Notes: generated by a model not told the origin, from the sequence alone. A stretch of DNA of 64,000 nucleotides from Mucilaginibacter cryoferens (GCF_014205845.1 NZ_JACHCR010000022.1:71490-135489), one strand, 5' to 3'. Counted from the first letter of the stretch, positions 9,831 to 19,077 are shown. Program-made: numbers and translations.

Positions 9831-11333
9831 ATGTCAGATTTTCACCATGATGATGAGTTCAGGCTGCATACGCCCGAATTTGATGAACTTCACCGGAAAA
9901 TGGACAGGCGCAATTTTTTAACCAAAACCTCGCTGGGGTTGGGGGCTCTGGCCGTTGGATCGTTGTTTGGCGGCAATGTTTTTGGTAACCCGCTAAAACG
10001 CCGGGGCAGTTTGGAAGATGAAATTTTAAGCGCCTTACCGCAGATTGCGCCAAAGGCCAAACGGGTAGTATACCTGTTCCAGGCCGGCGGCCCATCGCAG
10101 TTTGAGACTTTTGATTATAAGCCAAAACTGGCCACCATGTTGGGCCAAAACCTGCCCGATTCTGTACGGCAGGGGCAGCGGCTTACGGGTATGAGCGCCA
10201 ACCAAAGTGTATTGCCATTGGCGCCATCGTACTATAAGTTTAACCAGCACGGCCAAAGCCAAACCTGGATGAGCGAGTTGATGCCCTTTACCGCGCAGGT
10301 AGTGGATGAATTGTGTATCGTAAAATCGCTGTATTCTGAGGCTATAAACCACGATCCCGCGATAACCTTTTTGCAAACAGGTAACCAATTGCCGGGTCGG
10401 CCATCTATAGGCTCATGGATAAGTTACGGCTTAGGATCTGATAATAATAACCTGCCTACCTTTATAGTACTGGTATCAAAAAACGCCCCTAAAGATCAAC
10501 CTTTATATGCCCGCCTATGGGGCAATGGTTTTCTGCCATCCAAATATCAGGGTGTGCAATTTGGCTCTGGCAAAGACCCGGTTCTGTTTCTCAATAATCC
10601 CGAAGGTTATGATGGTGCAGATCGTAAGGAAATGCTCGAATATCTATCCAAACTCAACAACCTGCAAAACGCGGCTTACGCCGATCCCGAGGTGGATGCC
10701 CGCATAGCCCAATATGAAATGGCTGCCCGCATGCAAACATCGGTACCCGAAGTAATGAGCACAGCCAACGAGCCTAAAGAGATATTTGATATGTACGGGC
10801 CCGATAGCCGCGACCCCGGTACCTATGCCGCCAATTGTTTGCTGGCGCGAAAACTGTTAGAGAAAGATGTGAAATTTGTTCAGCTGTACCACCAGGGCTG
10901 GGATCAGCACGCTAACCTGCCATCGGGCATTGCCGGGCAGTGCAAAGCAACCGACCAGGCCACGGCAGCGCTCATTAAAGATCTGAAACAACGGGGTATG
11001 CTCGAAGATACACTGGTGATCTGGGGCGGCGAGTTTGGTCGCACTGTTTACTCGCAAGGCAAGCTAACCGCCGATAATTACGGGCGCGACCATCACCCGC
11101 GTTGCTTTACCATGTGGATGGCGGGCGCCGGCGTAAAACATGGCATCAGCTACGGCGAAACCGACGACTTTAGCTACAATATTGTAAAAGATCCGGTAGG
11201 TGTTCACGATTTTCAGGCTACGTTATTACACCTGATGGGCGTCAATCACGAATTGCTTACCTACCAGTTCCAGGGGCGTCGTTTCAGGCTTACGGATGTA
11301 GAAGGGAAAGTGGTGAAGGATATTTTAAGTTAG
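9831..11333 (+). CDS. DUF1501 protein, Tat-exported, alkaline-phosphatase/sulfatase-like fold
   Basis: 500 aa. The N-terminus has a twin-arginine signal (DRRNFLTKTSLGLGALAVG), so the protein is probably exported folded. The body matches the DUF1501 family: VVYLFQAGGPSQFETFDYKP, WGGEFGRTVYSQG and YGRDHHPRCFTMWMAGAG are family-typical and hold candidate metal ligands. Distant similarity to the alkaline-phosphatase/sulfatase superfamily is general knowledge of the family; activity is unproven. The stop codon TAG lies inside a copy of dispersed repeat A (AGTTAGTATCAAG), so the repeat sets the end of the protein. Confidence 0.9.
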   Translation: MSDFHHDDEFRLHTPEFDELHRKMDRRNFLTKTSLGLGALAVGSLFGGNVFGNPLKRRGSLEDEILSALPQIAPKAKRVVYLFQAGGPSQFETFDYKPKLATMLGQNLPDSVRQGQRLTGMSANQSVLPLAPSYYKFNQHGQSQTWMSELMPFTAQVVDELCIVKSLYSEAINHDPAITFLQTGNQLPGRPSIGSWISYGLGSDNNNLPTFIVLVSKNAPKDQPLYARLWGNGFLPSKYQGVQFGSGKDPVLFLNNPEGYDGADRKEMLEYLSKLNNLQNAAYADPEVDARIAQYEMAARMQTSVPEVMSTANEPKEIFDMYGPDSRDPGTYAANCLLARKLLEKDVKFVQLYHQGWDQHANLPSGIAGQCKATDQATAALIKDLKQRGMLEDTLVIWGGEFGRTVYSQGKLTADNYGRDHHPRCFTMWMAGAGVKHGISYGETDDFSYNIVKDPVGVHDFQATLLHLMGVNHELLTYQFQGRRFRLTDVEGKVVKDILS

Positions 11334-11526
11334 TATCAAGTTGCAAGTATCAAGATTTTTGAGGATGAGAACCCGATAAAAACGCAATTAAAAAAGTATC
11401 TTTCATTTGTATGTACAAATAAGAAAATAAATCAGATATTAGAAGCTGTTTTAACCAGTTTAACATTTGTATCAAGCCGGCGGCTTTCCGCAGCTGTCTT
11501 GATACCTGATACTAACTACTTGATAC
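11330..11526. repeat. Dispersed repeat A, degenerate inverted arrangement
   Basis: The left copy (about 11330-11356, TTAGTATCAAGTTGCAAG) begins within the last codon and stop of the DUF1501 gene. The right copies (about 11497-11525, CTTGATACCTGATACTAAC) are in the opposite orientation and end about 10 bases before the next start codon. The stretch between them is AT-rich with no gene. It is the same family as 2419-2541. Confidence 0.7.
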
Positions 11527-11535
11527 TATTACATC

Positions 11536-12639
11536 ATGGAAAGAAGAGATTTTATAAAAAACACCGCCGTTGCATCGGCTTTGGTGGCTGCCGCGCCGGT
11601 AAATAGTTTTGCTATTTTGCATAAAGATTTAAAACCAGACGATCACACTATTGGTCAAAATGGCTTTACTTACAAAGCCGATAAGGGATGGGCCAAGATT
11701 AGCGTAAATAGTAATCCGCTAGCTAATTGTCACGAGATGGTGCAGGATAGCAAGGGACGGTTAATTATGCTTGGCGACCATACCCAAAACAACATCCTCA
11801 TTTTTGATAAATCGGGTAAACTGTTAGATTACTGGGGCACTGCGTTGCCGGGCGGCCATGGTTTAACCATAAGTAAGGAGGGAGGGGAGGATTTTCTTTT
11901 ACTTACCGATTGCGGCTGGGCTTTGGATAGAACAGGTAATAGTTACGGCCAATCGGGCCAGGTATTAAAAACTACAGTTGATGGCAGACTGATATTTGCC
12001 ATAGGGCACCCGCGTACTATTGGTGTATATAAAGATAACGAGCCCTTTAAACCAACAGAAACCGCCGTTGCACCTAATGGCGATATTTATGTTGCCGATG
12101 GTTACGGATCTGACTATATTATCCACTACGATAGCAAGGGGCAATACATTCGTCATTTCGGCGGGCATAATAACGTAAATAAAGATCATAATTTGGTGAA
12201 CGCACACGGTATTACAGTTGATACCCGCGATAAAAACAACCCAACGCTTATCTGTACATCCCGCGAAGAAAATTGCTTTAAAGTATTTACTATGGATGGT
12301 AAGTTTATTAAGCGCATTGATATGCCGGGCATGTATGTTTGCCGCGCGGTTATTAACGAGCAAAATATTTATGCGGGTGTTTGCTGGTCTAAAAACGCAG
12401 CCGGGCAGCGATTTGATTACTCGGGCTTTGTTACGGTGCTTGATAAGGATGATAAAGTAGTATCAAACCCGGGTGGTGCGGCACCGGTTTACAAGAACGG
12501 TGTTTTGCAACCAACACTACAGGCCACTAACCCGGTATTTCAGCATGGGCATGATGTGTGCGTTGATGAGGATAAAAACGTTTACGTATGCCAGTGGAAC
12601 GCTTACCATACAGCACCGGTGAAGCTAACAAGGGTATAG
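11536..12639 (+). CDS. Tat-exported six-bladed beta-propeller (NHL-like) protein
   Basis: 367 aa. The start MERRDFIKNTAVASALVAAAP is a twin-arginine signal. The remainder has repeated propeller-like blades such as HEMVQDSKGRLIMLG, ETAVAPNGDIYVADGYGSDY, NAHGITVDTRD and HDVCVDEDKNVYVCQW. NHL-type propellers of this size occur as lyases (peptidylglycine alpha-amidating-like) or as binding proteins; no catalytic claim can be made. It sits between the PSD1/DUF1501 pair and the fucosidase in the same direction, suggesting a shared extracytoplasmic task. Confidence 0.8.
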   Translation: MERRDFIKNTAVASALVAAAPVNSFAILHKDLKPDDHTIGQNGFTYKADKGWAKISVNSNPLANCHEMVQDSKGRLIMLGDHTQNNILIFDKSGKLLDYWGTALPGGHGLTISKEGGEDFLLLTDCGWALDRTGNSYGQSGQVLKTTVDGRLIFAIGHPRTIGVYKDNEPFKPTETAVAPNGDIYVADGYGSDYIIHYDSKGQYIRHFGGHNNVNKDHNLVNAHGITVDTRDKNNPTLICTSREENCFKVFTMDGKFIKRIDMPGMYVCRAVINEQNIYAGVCWSKNAAGQRFDYSGFVTVLDKDDKVVSNPGGAAPVYKNGVLQPTLQATNPVFQHGHDVCVDEDKNVYVCQWNAYHTAPVKLTRV

Positions 12640-12767
12640 CGCTAGTTGATTTCTTGCTGTCAATATTATTGAATAATATGCCAATAAAGAGGGTTTTTAA
12701 CTCCTTTTTATTTATAAACTTAGCTTTTTATCAATTCAATTTAACAAGATAAAACGTTTTATCATTT

Positions 12768-14186
12768 ATGTATAACAATACGACCAAACTAAAACTTATC
12801 CCGCTATTATTTTGCGCTTTAATTTTAAGTGTAGCAGGCTTAAAGGCCCAGCAAATTTCAAAAACGCAGTTGCCGCTTTCGGAGCTGCAACAAAAATTTG
12901 TCGACCTCCGCTTTGGGATGTTTATCCACTTTAATATCCCAACGTATGAGAACGCCGACTGGCCCGATCCTGAAACACCAGCATCAGATTTTAATCCTAA
13001 AAAACTGGATTGTGTACAATGGGCAAAGGCGGCAAAATCGGCCAATATGACTTATGGCTGCTTAACCACCAAACACCACAGCGGTTTTTGTATCTGGGAT
13101 ACCAAAACAACCGACTATAACGTAATGCACAGTCCGTTGAAAAGGGATGTGGTAAAAGAATATGTAAAAGCATTTCGTAACGAAGGTTTAAAGGTGATGT
13201 TGTATTACTCTATTTTAGATACCCATCATCGCTTGCGCCCCAATATGATCCAGCCAAGGCATATCGAGATGGTTAAAAAGCAATTAACAGAGTTGCTTAC
13301 CAACTATGGCCCTATAGAGGCTTTGATTATTGACGGCTGGGATGCCCCGTGGTCGAGAATCTCTTACGATGATGTACCTTTTGAAGAGATCTACAAATTG
13401 GTAAAATCGTTACAGCCAAACTGCTTGCTGATGGATTTGAACGGTGCTAAATACCCTGCCGAAGGTTTATATTATACCGATATTAAAACTTACGAAATGG
13501 GTGCCGGTCAGCGTGTTAAAAAAGAGACCAACAAAATGCCTGCCCTGGCTTGTTTGCCTATACAGGCCAATTGGTTCTGGAAAACAGATTTCCCTACAAC
13601 ACCAATCCGCGATGTAAACAAACTGGTAAACGACGTGTTGGTACCGCTTAATAATGCCAGCTGTAACTTTATCCTTAATGTGGCACCAAACACCGATGGC
13701 TTGTTTGATGATAACGCTTTAGCAGGCTTAAAACAAATAGGGCAGCTTTGGAAAAATGAAGGCCCGGTAGCAAAACTGAGCGAAACAGGTGCGCCAATTA
13801 TATCGCACAACCTGGCCAAACACGCCCCGGCAAACTCCAGTTGGAGCGACGATTCCAATATTATGGATTTTGCTAACGATGATGATTTCGAATCGTCATG
13901 GCAATCAAACCCAAGGGTAAAAGCCCCATGGTACGAGGTTACTTTGAAACCCGGCCAGCCGTTTAACACCGTGGTAATATTTGAAAGCAAACCCAATATC
14001 AAAAAATACAAATTGGAATATCTTGAAGGTACCACCTGGAAAACCCTTTACGAAGGCGAAAACTTAAGCCGCGTAAAAGTAAACCGCTTTAACCAGGTAA
14101 AAGGTGATAAAGTACGCATGTACATAGAAACCTATAACGAAGCACCAAGCATTGCCGAGTTCCAGGTTTACAATGAACCGAAATAG
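12768..14186 (+). CDS. Alpha-L-fucosidase, GH29, secreted
   Basis: 472 aa with a signal peptide (KLIPLLFCALILSVAGLKAQ). GH29 hallmarks are present: RFGMFIHFNIPTYENADWP, CLTTKHHSGFCIWDTKTTDY, LKVMLYYSILD, and EALIIDGWDAPW with the probable nucleophile Asp. The last ~110 residues form a discoidin-like beta-sandwich (APWYEVTLKPGQPFNTVVIFE), common in this family. It hydrolyses terminal alpha-L-fucose from glycans; linkage preference is unknown. The gene's TAG stop overlaps the start of repeat B, and a strong terminator follows at 14258-14297. Confidence 0.92.
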   Translation: MYNNTTKLKLIPLLFCALILSVAGLKAQQISKTQLPLSELQQKFVDLRFGMFIHFNIPTYENADWPDPETPASDFNPKKLDCVQWAKAAKSANMTYGCLTTKHHSGFCIWDTKTTDYNVMHSPLKRDVVKEYVKAFRNEGLKVMLYYSILDTHHRLRPNMIQPRHIEMVKKQLTELLTNYGPIEALIIDGWDAPWSRISYDDVPFEEIYKLVKSLQPNCLLMDLNGAKYPAEGLYYTDIKTYEMGAGQRVKKETNKMPALACLPIQANWFWKTDFPTTPIRDVNKLVNDVLVPLNNASCNFILNVAPNTDGLFDDNALAGLKQIGQLWKNEGPVAKLSETGAPIISHNLAKHAPANSSWSDDSNIMDFANDDDFESSWQSNPRVKAPWYEVTLKPGQPFNTVVIFESKPNIKKYKLEYLEGTTWKTLYEGENLSRVKVNRFNQVKGDKVRMYIETYNEAPSIAEFQVYNEPK

Positions 14187-14395
14187 ATGTGCAGATATGC
14201 AGATTTCAGATGTGCAGATGATTTATGATTAAATGCATGTTGATTATATAGAGAATTAATTGCCTCATGTTAAAAAGCATGAGGCAATTGTCTTTTTTGA
14301 GGCTTTTTTTAACTATCTGCACATTTGTAATCTGAAATCTGCATATCTGCACATTTGAAATCTGCATATTTGCACAACTGAAATCTGTAATCTCC
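14187..14395. repeat. Inverted pair of dispersed repeat B around a terminator
   Basis: A perfect 23-bp inverted match joins 14187-14209 to 14332-14354 (core ATATGCAGATTTCAG). Further degenerate copies of ATCTGCACATTTGAAATC continue to about 14395. The pair brackets a separate 12-bp terminator stem. The left copy begins at the fucosidase stop codon and the right copies stop 5 bases before the BatA gene. One-sided copies recur at 33252-33288. Confidence 0.85.
14258..14297 (+). terminator. Rho-independent terminator after the GH29 fucosidase gene
   Basis: A perfect 12-bp stem pairs 14258-14269 (AATTGCCTCATG) with 14278-14289, with an 8-base loop, followed by TGTCTTTTTT. It separates the fucosidase transcript from the BatA operon. 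Confidence 0.9.
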
Positions 14396-14399
14396 GAAA

Positions 14400-16448
14400 A
14401 TGCATTTTATCTATCCCGCTTTTTTATTTGCATTACTTACGTTAGTTATCCCGGTAATCATCCATTTATTCAACTTTCGTAAGTTTCAGAAGGTTAATTT
14501 CAGTAATGTTCAGTTTTTAAAAGAGATACAGGAGCAGCAATCGTCCCGCAGAAATTTAAAAGAGCGGTTGATCCTTGCTTCGCGGTTACTTGCACTCGCC
14601 TTTTTGGTTTTGGCGTTTGCCAGGCCATTTATTTCCGGGCAAAACGCTGGTGCGGCTGGTAGGCAAAATGTGGTTAGCATTTTTGTAGATAATTCGTACT
14701 CTATGCAAAACCTTAACCGCGAAGGTTCTCTGTTGGATGACGCCAAACAAAAAGCAAAAGAAATAGCCTCGGCCTATAATATTAATGATCGTTTCCAACT
14801 GCTTACTCAGGATTTTGAAGGTAAACATCAACGTTTGCTCAGCAGCGATGAGTTTAATGATGCGGTAGATCAGGTAAAGATCAGTCCGCAGAGCCGCACG
14901 CTGCAACAGATCATCAGCAGGCAGCAAAGTTTATTGGCAACTCAGTTGGGTGCGGTAAAGTCGGTTTATATTGTTTCCGATCTGCAAAAAAACATGGCCG
15001 ATAAGCCTTTAAAAACAGATAGCGGTATCACTTTTAATTTAATTCAGCTTAAGGCGGGCAATCTCCCCAACGTAGCGGTAGATTCTGTTTGGTTATTGAG
15101 CGCCATTCATCGCCCCGGCGAAAGCGAAAAGCTGGTGGTACGATTACACAACTATGCCGATGAAAAGGCCGAAAAGATTCCTTTAAAAGTTTCTATAAAC
15201 GGTGCTCAAAAGGCATTGGGCAGTTATACCATAGCCGCGCGTTCGGTACAAAACGATACCCTGGCCTTTATGGGGTTGGCGGCCGGCTGGCAGCAAGGCG
15301 AGGTACAGTTACAGGATAACCCTATAACTTTCGATAATAAATTTTACTTCAGCTTTAATGTGGCACAGCAAATGCCCGTTTTGCTGATAGATGGAGGTAT
15401 TGCTAACGCATACCTTAAAGCTGTTTTTGCCGCCGACTCCTTTTTTAAGGTACAGCGCGAGGGAGATGGTAATGTTGATTATGCCGCCTTAAACACTTAT
15501 CCGTTAATTGCCATTAGCGATATTAAAGCCGTATCTACCGGCCTGGCGCAACAATTAAAAACCTACGTATCAAAAGGAGGAACATTGATTGTTTTTCCTG
15601 CAGTTGATGCCGACCTGGCTAATAACCGTTTGTTTTTGCAAGCAATGAACGTGGCTTATCCCGAGAAGTTAATAACCGAGACAAGTAAGGTGGCCAGCAT
15701 TAACCGCCAAAGCCCGGTATTTAAAAATGTATTTGAGAGCTTCCCGCAAAACCCCGATCTGCCTGCCGTAAAGAAATATTACCAGTTAAGTACTGCCCAC
15801 GGTACTGCGGATAACCTGATGACGCTAACCGCAGGCCAAACTTTTTGGGCCGGTTATAATAGCGGCAAAGGCAAAGTTTATATGGCGGCTGTTGCGCTTG
15901 ATGAAGAGTTTAGCAACCTGCCACGCCACGCGCTGTTTGTGCCTGTGCTGTTCAGGATTGCTTTATTAAGTGGTCATGATTTGCCTTTGTTTTATACTTT
16001 GGGGCAGGATGAAACTTTAGAAGTGCCGCCGGTGCAGCTAATGGAGAAGCAATTACTGAAGCTGACCAAAGGCGAGCAGAGTACTATTCCGGACGTAAGG
16101 CAGCAGGAGGGAAGCACGTTGCTTTTTATTGCCGACCAATTGCATGAGCCCGGAATTTACACTTTAAAAAAGCAGGATAGTACGCTGGCCAGGCTGGCTT
16201 TTAACGATAACAGGAGCGAATCTGACATGACTTATCTTACGCCCGCCGCTTTAAAGGAGTTTATGCCTAAGGCAAGCAGCTTAATTACAGGGGGTAATGC
16301 CTCATTAAAAGGTATTGTTGCCGAAACAAATTTAGGCACACAATTATGGAAACTTTGTATAATTTTGGCATTGATTTTTCTGGCTGCCGAAATAGCGCTC
16401 ATCAGGTATTTTAGACCCGGTGTGCAGGTAGTAAAGCAACCTGTTTAA
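14400..16448 (+). CDS. BatA-type membrane protein with von Willebrand A domain
   Basis: 682 aa. The N-terminus is the BatA module: a membrane helix (PAFLFALLTLVIPVIIHLF), the linker FRKFQKVNFSNVQFLKEI, then a second helix (LLALAFLVLAFARPF). A VWA domain follows with the MIDAS motif D97-N-S99-Y-S101 (FVDNSYSM). A long extracytoplasmic region and a final helix (LWKLCIILALIFLAAEIAL) complete it. Such proteins belong to aerotolerance/Bat-like loci, but this copy is isolated from batB-E and lies in front of a dihydroorotase-like gene (28 bases). Function is not established. Confidence 0.85.
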   Translation: MHFIYPAFLFALLTLVIPVIIHLFNFRKFQKVNFSNVQFLKEIQEQQSSRRNLKERLILASRLLALAFLVLAFARPFISGQNAGAAGRQNVVSIFVDNSYSMQNLNREGSLLDDAKQKAKEIASAYNINDRFQLLTQDFEGKHQRLLSSDEFNDAVDQVKISPQSRTLQQIISRQQSLLATQLGAVKSVYIVSDLQKNMADKPLKTDSGITFNLIQLKAGNLPNVAVDSVWLLSAIHRPGESEKLVVRLHNYADEKAEKIPLKVSINGAQKALGSYTIAARSVQNDTLAFMGLAAGWQQGEVQLQDNPITFDNKFYFSFNVAQQMPVLLIDGGIANAYLKAVFAADSFFKVQREGDGNVDYAALNTYPLIAISDIKAVSTGLAQQLKTYVSKGGTLIVFPAVDADLANNRLFLQAMNVAYPEKLITETSKVASINRQSPVFKNVFESFPQNPDLPAVKKYYQLSTAHGTADNLMTLTAGQTFWAGYNSGKGKVYMAAVALDEEFSNLPRHALFVPVLFRIALLSGHDLPLFYTLGQDETLEVPPVQLMEKQLLKLTKGEQSTIPDVRQQEGSTLLFIADQLHEPGIYTLKKQDSTLARLAFNDNRSESDMTYLTPAALKEFMPKASSLITGGNASLKGIVAETNLGTQLWKLCIILALIFLAAEIALIRYFRPGVQVVKQPV

Positions 16449-16476
16449 ATCAACAAAAATCCTTAAAGCAGTGCTA

Positions 16477-17727
16477 ATGAATTTGCTTATCAAATCTGCC
16501 ACCATTCTCGATCCCGGATCACCCTTTCATCAACAAATTGCCGATATTTTAATTGAAAACGGAGTTATCACCCGCATTGCCGATGATATTGAAGCCGATG
16601 CCGAACTGGTTGACGCCGAAGGGAAATATGTATCGCCCGGTTTTTTCGATCTTAACTGCAACATAGGCGAATTAGGGCTCGAAACCAAGGAGGATATTAA
16701 ATCTGGTACGCGGGCCGCCGCAGCCGGTGGTTTCACCGGCCTGGCTATGATGCCCAATACCGCAAACCCGGTACACTCCAAAGCCGAGGTAGAGTACCTT
16801 ATTAACCGCTCAAAAAATAACCTGGTAGATGTTTATCCATTGGGCACCATATCGCACAAGCGCGAAGGGAAAGATCTTGCCGAAATGTACGACATGTACC
16901 TGAGTGGTGCCAAAGCTTTTACCGATGGTAACCGCCCCGTACAGGATGCCGGCCTGATGGAACGTGCTTTACTATACGCGCAAGGTTTTGATGCGATGGT
17001 GTTTTCATATCCCGAGGATACCGCTATCGCAGGTAAAGCCAAAGTAAATGAAGGCGAGATAAGCACGCTACTGGGTATGAAGGGCATCCCCTCATTGGCC
17101 GAAGAGTTGATGATAGCCCGCGACCTTTACCTGGCCGAGTATACGGTATCAAAAATACATTTTAGTACCATATCAACAGCCCGGTCTGTAGAGCTCATCC
17201 GCGAAGCCAAACGCAAAGGGTTGGAGGTAACCTGCGATGTAGCAGCACATCACCTGGTACTTACAGACGAAGCCCTGCTGGGTTTTGACAGCCAATACAA
17301 GGTAAAGCCACCCTTGCGTACCAAAGATGATGTAAAGGCGCTTATAAAAGGCCTGAAGGACGGCACCATCGATGCCATAGTATCGCAGCACACCCCGCAC
17401 GAAATTGAATTTAAAGATGTGGAGTTTGAGGTAGCGGCATACGGTATGGTAGGTTTCCAAACAGCTTTGCCGATTGCTCTTAAAGCGGGCCTGCCGGTTG
17501 AATTACTGGTAGAGAAACTGGCCATCAATCCGCGCGAAATACTGGGGGTAGAAGTACCGGTAATAGCCGAGGGTGAAAAGGCCAACTTAGTGCTTTTTGA
17601 TGTGGATGCCGAATGGGAATATAACAGCAAAAGCAATTTGTCTAAATCAGTAAACTCTCCTTTTATAGGTGATACTTTAAAAGGAAAAGTGCTGTTAACA
17701 TATAACAATCAACAATTATCTAAATAG
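16477..17727 (+). CDS. Dihydroorotase homologue lacking metal-binding residues (probable pseudoenzyme)
   Basis: 416 aa from the ATG at 16477; an in-frame GTG lies six bases earlier. The amidohydrolase fold is complete, from MNLLIKSATILDPGSPF to ANLVLFDVD near the C-terminus, with MMPNTANPVHS and VKPPLRTKDD as in dihydroorotases. The catalytic ligands are not kept: the HxH after the first strand is N60-C61-N62, the usual His before Glu-Asp is Tyr178, the His of the HxxH(I/V)ST block is Thr231, and the catalytic Asp before HxPH is Gln304. It therefore cannot bind zinc in the normal way. A structural or regulatory role, like the inactive PyrC' partners of aspartate transcarbamoylase, is plausible. 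The next gene starts 7 bases later. Confidence 0.85.
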   Translation: MNLLIKSATILDPGSPFHQQIADILIENGVITRIADDIEADAELVDAEGKYVSPGFFDLNCNIGELGLETKEDIKSGTRAAAAGGFTGLAMMPNTANPVHSKAEVEYLINRSKNNLVDVYPLGTISHKREGKDLAEMYDMYLSGAKAFTDGNRPVQDAGLMERALLYAQGFDAMVFSYPEDTAIAGKAKVNEGEISTLLGMKGIPSLAEELMIARDLYLAEYTVSKIHFSTISTARSVELIREAKRKGLEVTCDVAAHHLVLTDEALLGFDSQYKVKPPLRTKDDVKALIKGLKDGTIDAIVSQHTPHEIEFKDVEFEVAAYGMVGFQTALPIALKAGLPVELLVEKLAINPREILGVEVPVIAEGEKANLVLFDVDAEWEYNSKSNLSKSVNSPFIGDTLKGKVLLTYNNQQLSK

Positions 17728-17734
17728 AAAAATA

Positions 17735-18403
17735 ATGATCGATCCAAAAATAGAAGTGGCCTACCAGGCTGCCTTAGAGGCATTTTCTAAATACAACAGC
17801 TTTGATGCAACGGTATTAACCGGCGATTTCGGCGATGTTTTTTTATCCGACGAAGATTTTTTGACCAAGGTAGATGCTTTGGACGAAGTATTTGACAATA
17901 ACCCACAGGTTGAGGTATTGCGTGAAGTGTTTTTTGATCTGCTGATGATCAATTTCTTTAGCGCCGATGTTAAAAAACTGGAAGAAGATTACCTGGATAC
18001 CCCCGAGTGGGAAGATATTGAAGAGCAAACACTTGATCGTGGTACCGAGTTGTTAAACCTGTTGCTATACCTTAACGAATGCGAGGATGAAGACATTGAA
18101 CCAGAGCTGGAAGACTACCTTAAAGAGTTTTTATTAGTAGATGAAGATGAGTTTCAGGATGAATACCGTATTTATGAGCCTATAATAGCTAACCAGATAT
18201 TAATGGAAAGCCCGGTAGAAGAAATTGCTAATATAGCCAACAGCCTGCCCGAAGATTCTGAACTTGCCGAACTATTTTACCCGGTAATGTGCTTTTTCCA
18301 AAATGTAGATCCATCTCCCGAAGCAAAGGCGGTGATAGCCGAGCACGCGTTAGAGGCAGAGTTTGATATGGCTGTTTTAGAGATACTGGTTAATTTTCAA
18401 TAA
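17735..18403 (+). CDS. Acidic hypothetical protein
   Basis: 222 aa with no signal peptide or membrane segment. It is extremely rich in Asp and Glu, for example LNECEDEDIEPELEDYLKEF and LVDEDEFQDEY, with helical-looking heptads. I do not recognise the family. It is 7 bases after the dihydroorotase-like gene and 22 bases before a DUF4199 gene, so it is probably translated from the same mRNA. A cytoplasmic adaptor or tetratricopeptide-like helical protein is possible but not shown. Confidence 0.7.
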   Translation: MIDPKIEVAYQAALEAFSKYNSFDATVLTGDFGDVFLSDEDFLTKVDALDEVFDNNPQVEVLREVFFDLLMINFFSADVKKLEEDYLDTPEWEDIEEQTLDRGTELLNLLLYLNECEDEDIEPELEDYLKEFLLVDEDEFQDEYRIYEPIIANQILMESPVEEIANIANSLPEDSELAELFYPVMCFFQNVDPSPEAKAVIAEHALEAEFDMAVLEILVNFQ

Positions 18404-18425
18404 GCGCTAACTTAAAATCAAAGCC

Positions 18426-19016
18426 ATGTCAATTGATATGAAGCAATTAAGAATTACCGGCGTTATCTTCGGTTTAGTATTGGGTGTAGCTTTAACTATA
18501 TTCAGCATTATCTCGTTTTATGTTATGATAACTACATCGTCGGTTATTCTGCTGTCGGCTGTGCCTTTTATATTTTCGGTGCTTTTACCTATAGTATTGG
18601 TTATTATCCTCTGTTTTAATTTCAGAAAGAAAATAGGTGGGATTTGGAATTTGCGACAAGCAGCCACCGGGATTTTTATTATGTTTTTTGCTGCCTTTAT
18701 TGTGCAATTTATATTGCGCGATCAGTTGTTTGCCAAGGTTGTAGAACCCAATATGCTCCAAAAAACAGAAAAGGCCATGAGCACTGCTGTGTCATCATTT
18801 TTAAAGCAAAGCAAAGCTAGTCCACAGGATATAGCTAAAAAAATGAACGAAATTAAAGCTCAGTTTGAGGGGCAAAAAGATTTTTCTATCGGAAAACAGA
18901 TAGAAGGTATGGGCATTTCCATTATTTTTATGTTTGTATTGGCCATTGTATTTGCAGCTTTTTTTAAAAACGAACAACAGGCATACAGCCCTAATGCTAA
19001 TGATCCCTCAGTTTAA
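18426..19016 (+). CDS. DUF4199 membrane protein (first copy)
   Basis: 196 aa. Three hydrophobic segments lie in the first 100 residues (VIFGLVLGVALTIFSIISFYVMI, IFSVLLPIVLVIILCF, AATGIFIMFFAAFIVQFIL). An amphipathic stretch of about 60 residues and a last helix near the C-terminus (IIFMFVLAIVFAAFF) follow. This is the DUF4199 layout, an inner-membrane family common in Bacteroidota with no known function. It is the last gene of the BatA operon and is followed by a clear terminator. A paralogue lies 180 bases downstream. Confidence 0.8.
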   Translation: MSIDMKQLRITGVIFGLVLGVALTIFSIISFYVMITTSSVILLSAVPFIFSVLLPIVLVIILCFNFRKKIGGIWNLRQAATGIFIMFFAAFIVQFILRDQLFAKVVEPNMLQKTEKAMSTAVSSFLKQSKASPQDIAKKMNEIKAQFEGQKDFSIGKQIEGMGISIIFMFVLAIVFAAFFKNEQQAYSPNANDPSV

Positions 19017-19040
19017 TTAATATAATTTTATTATATGTTA

Positions 19041-19077
19041 CAGGCCTTTTCCCGTTAGGAAAGGGCCTGTTTTGTTT
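19041..19077 (+). terminator. Rho-independent terminator after first DUF4199 gene
   Basis: A 12-bp stem (one G-T pair) joins 19041-19052 (CAGGCCTTTTCC) to 19058-19069 with a 5-base loop, followed by TTTTGTTT. The upper-stem sequence nearly repeats in the next terminator at 19786. Confidence 0.9.

Noticed and set aside
16477..17727. Functional dihydroorotase (pyrC)
   Set aside because: Metal ligands and the catalytic Asp are absent, so enzymatic pyrimidine synthesis cannot be supported from the sequence.
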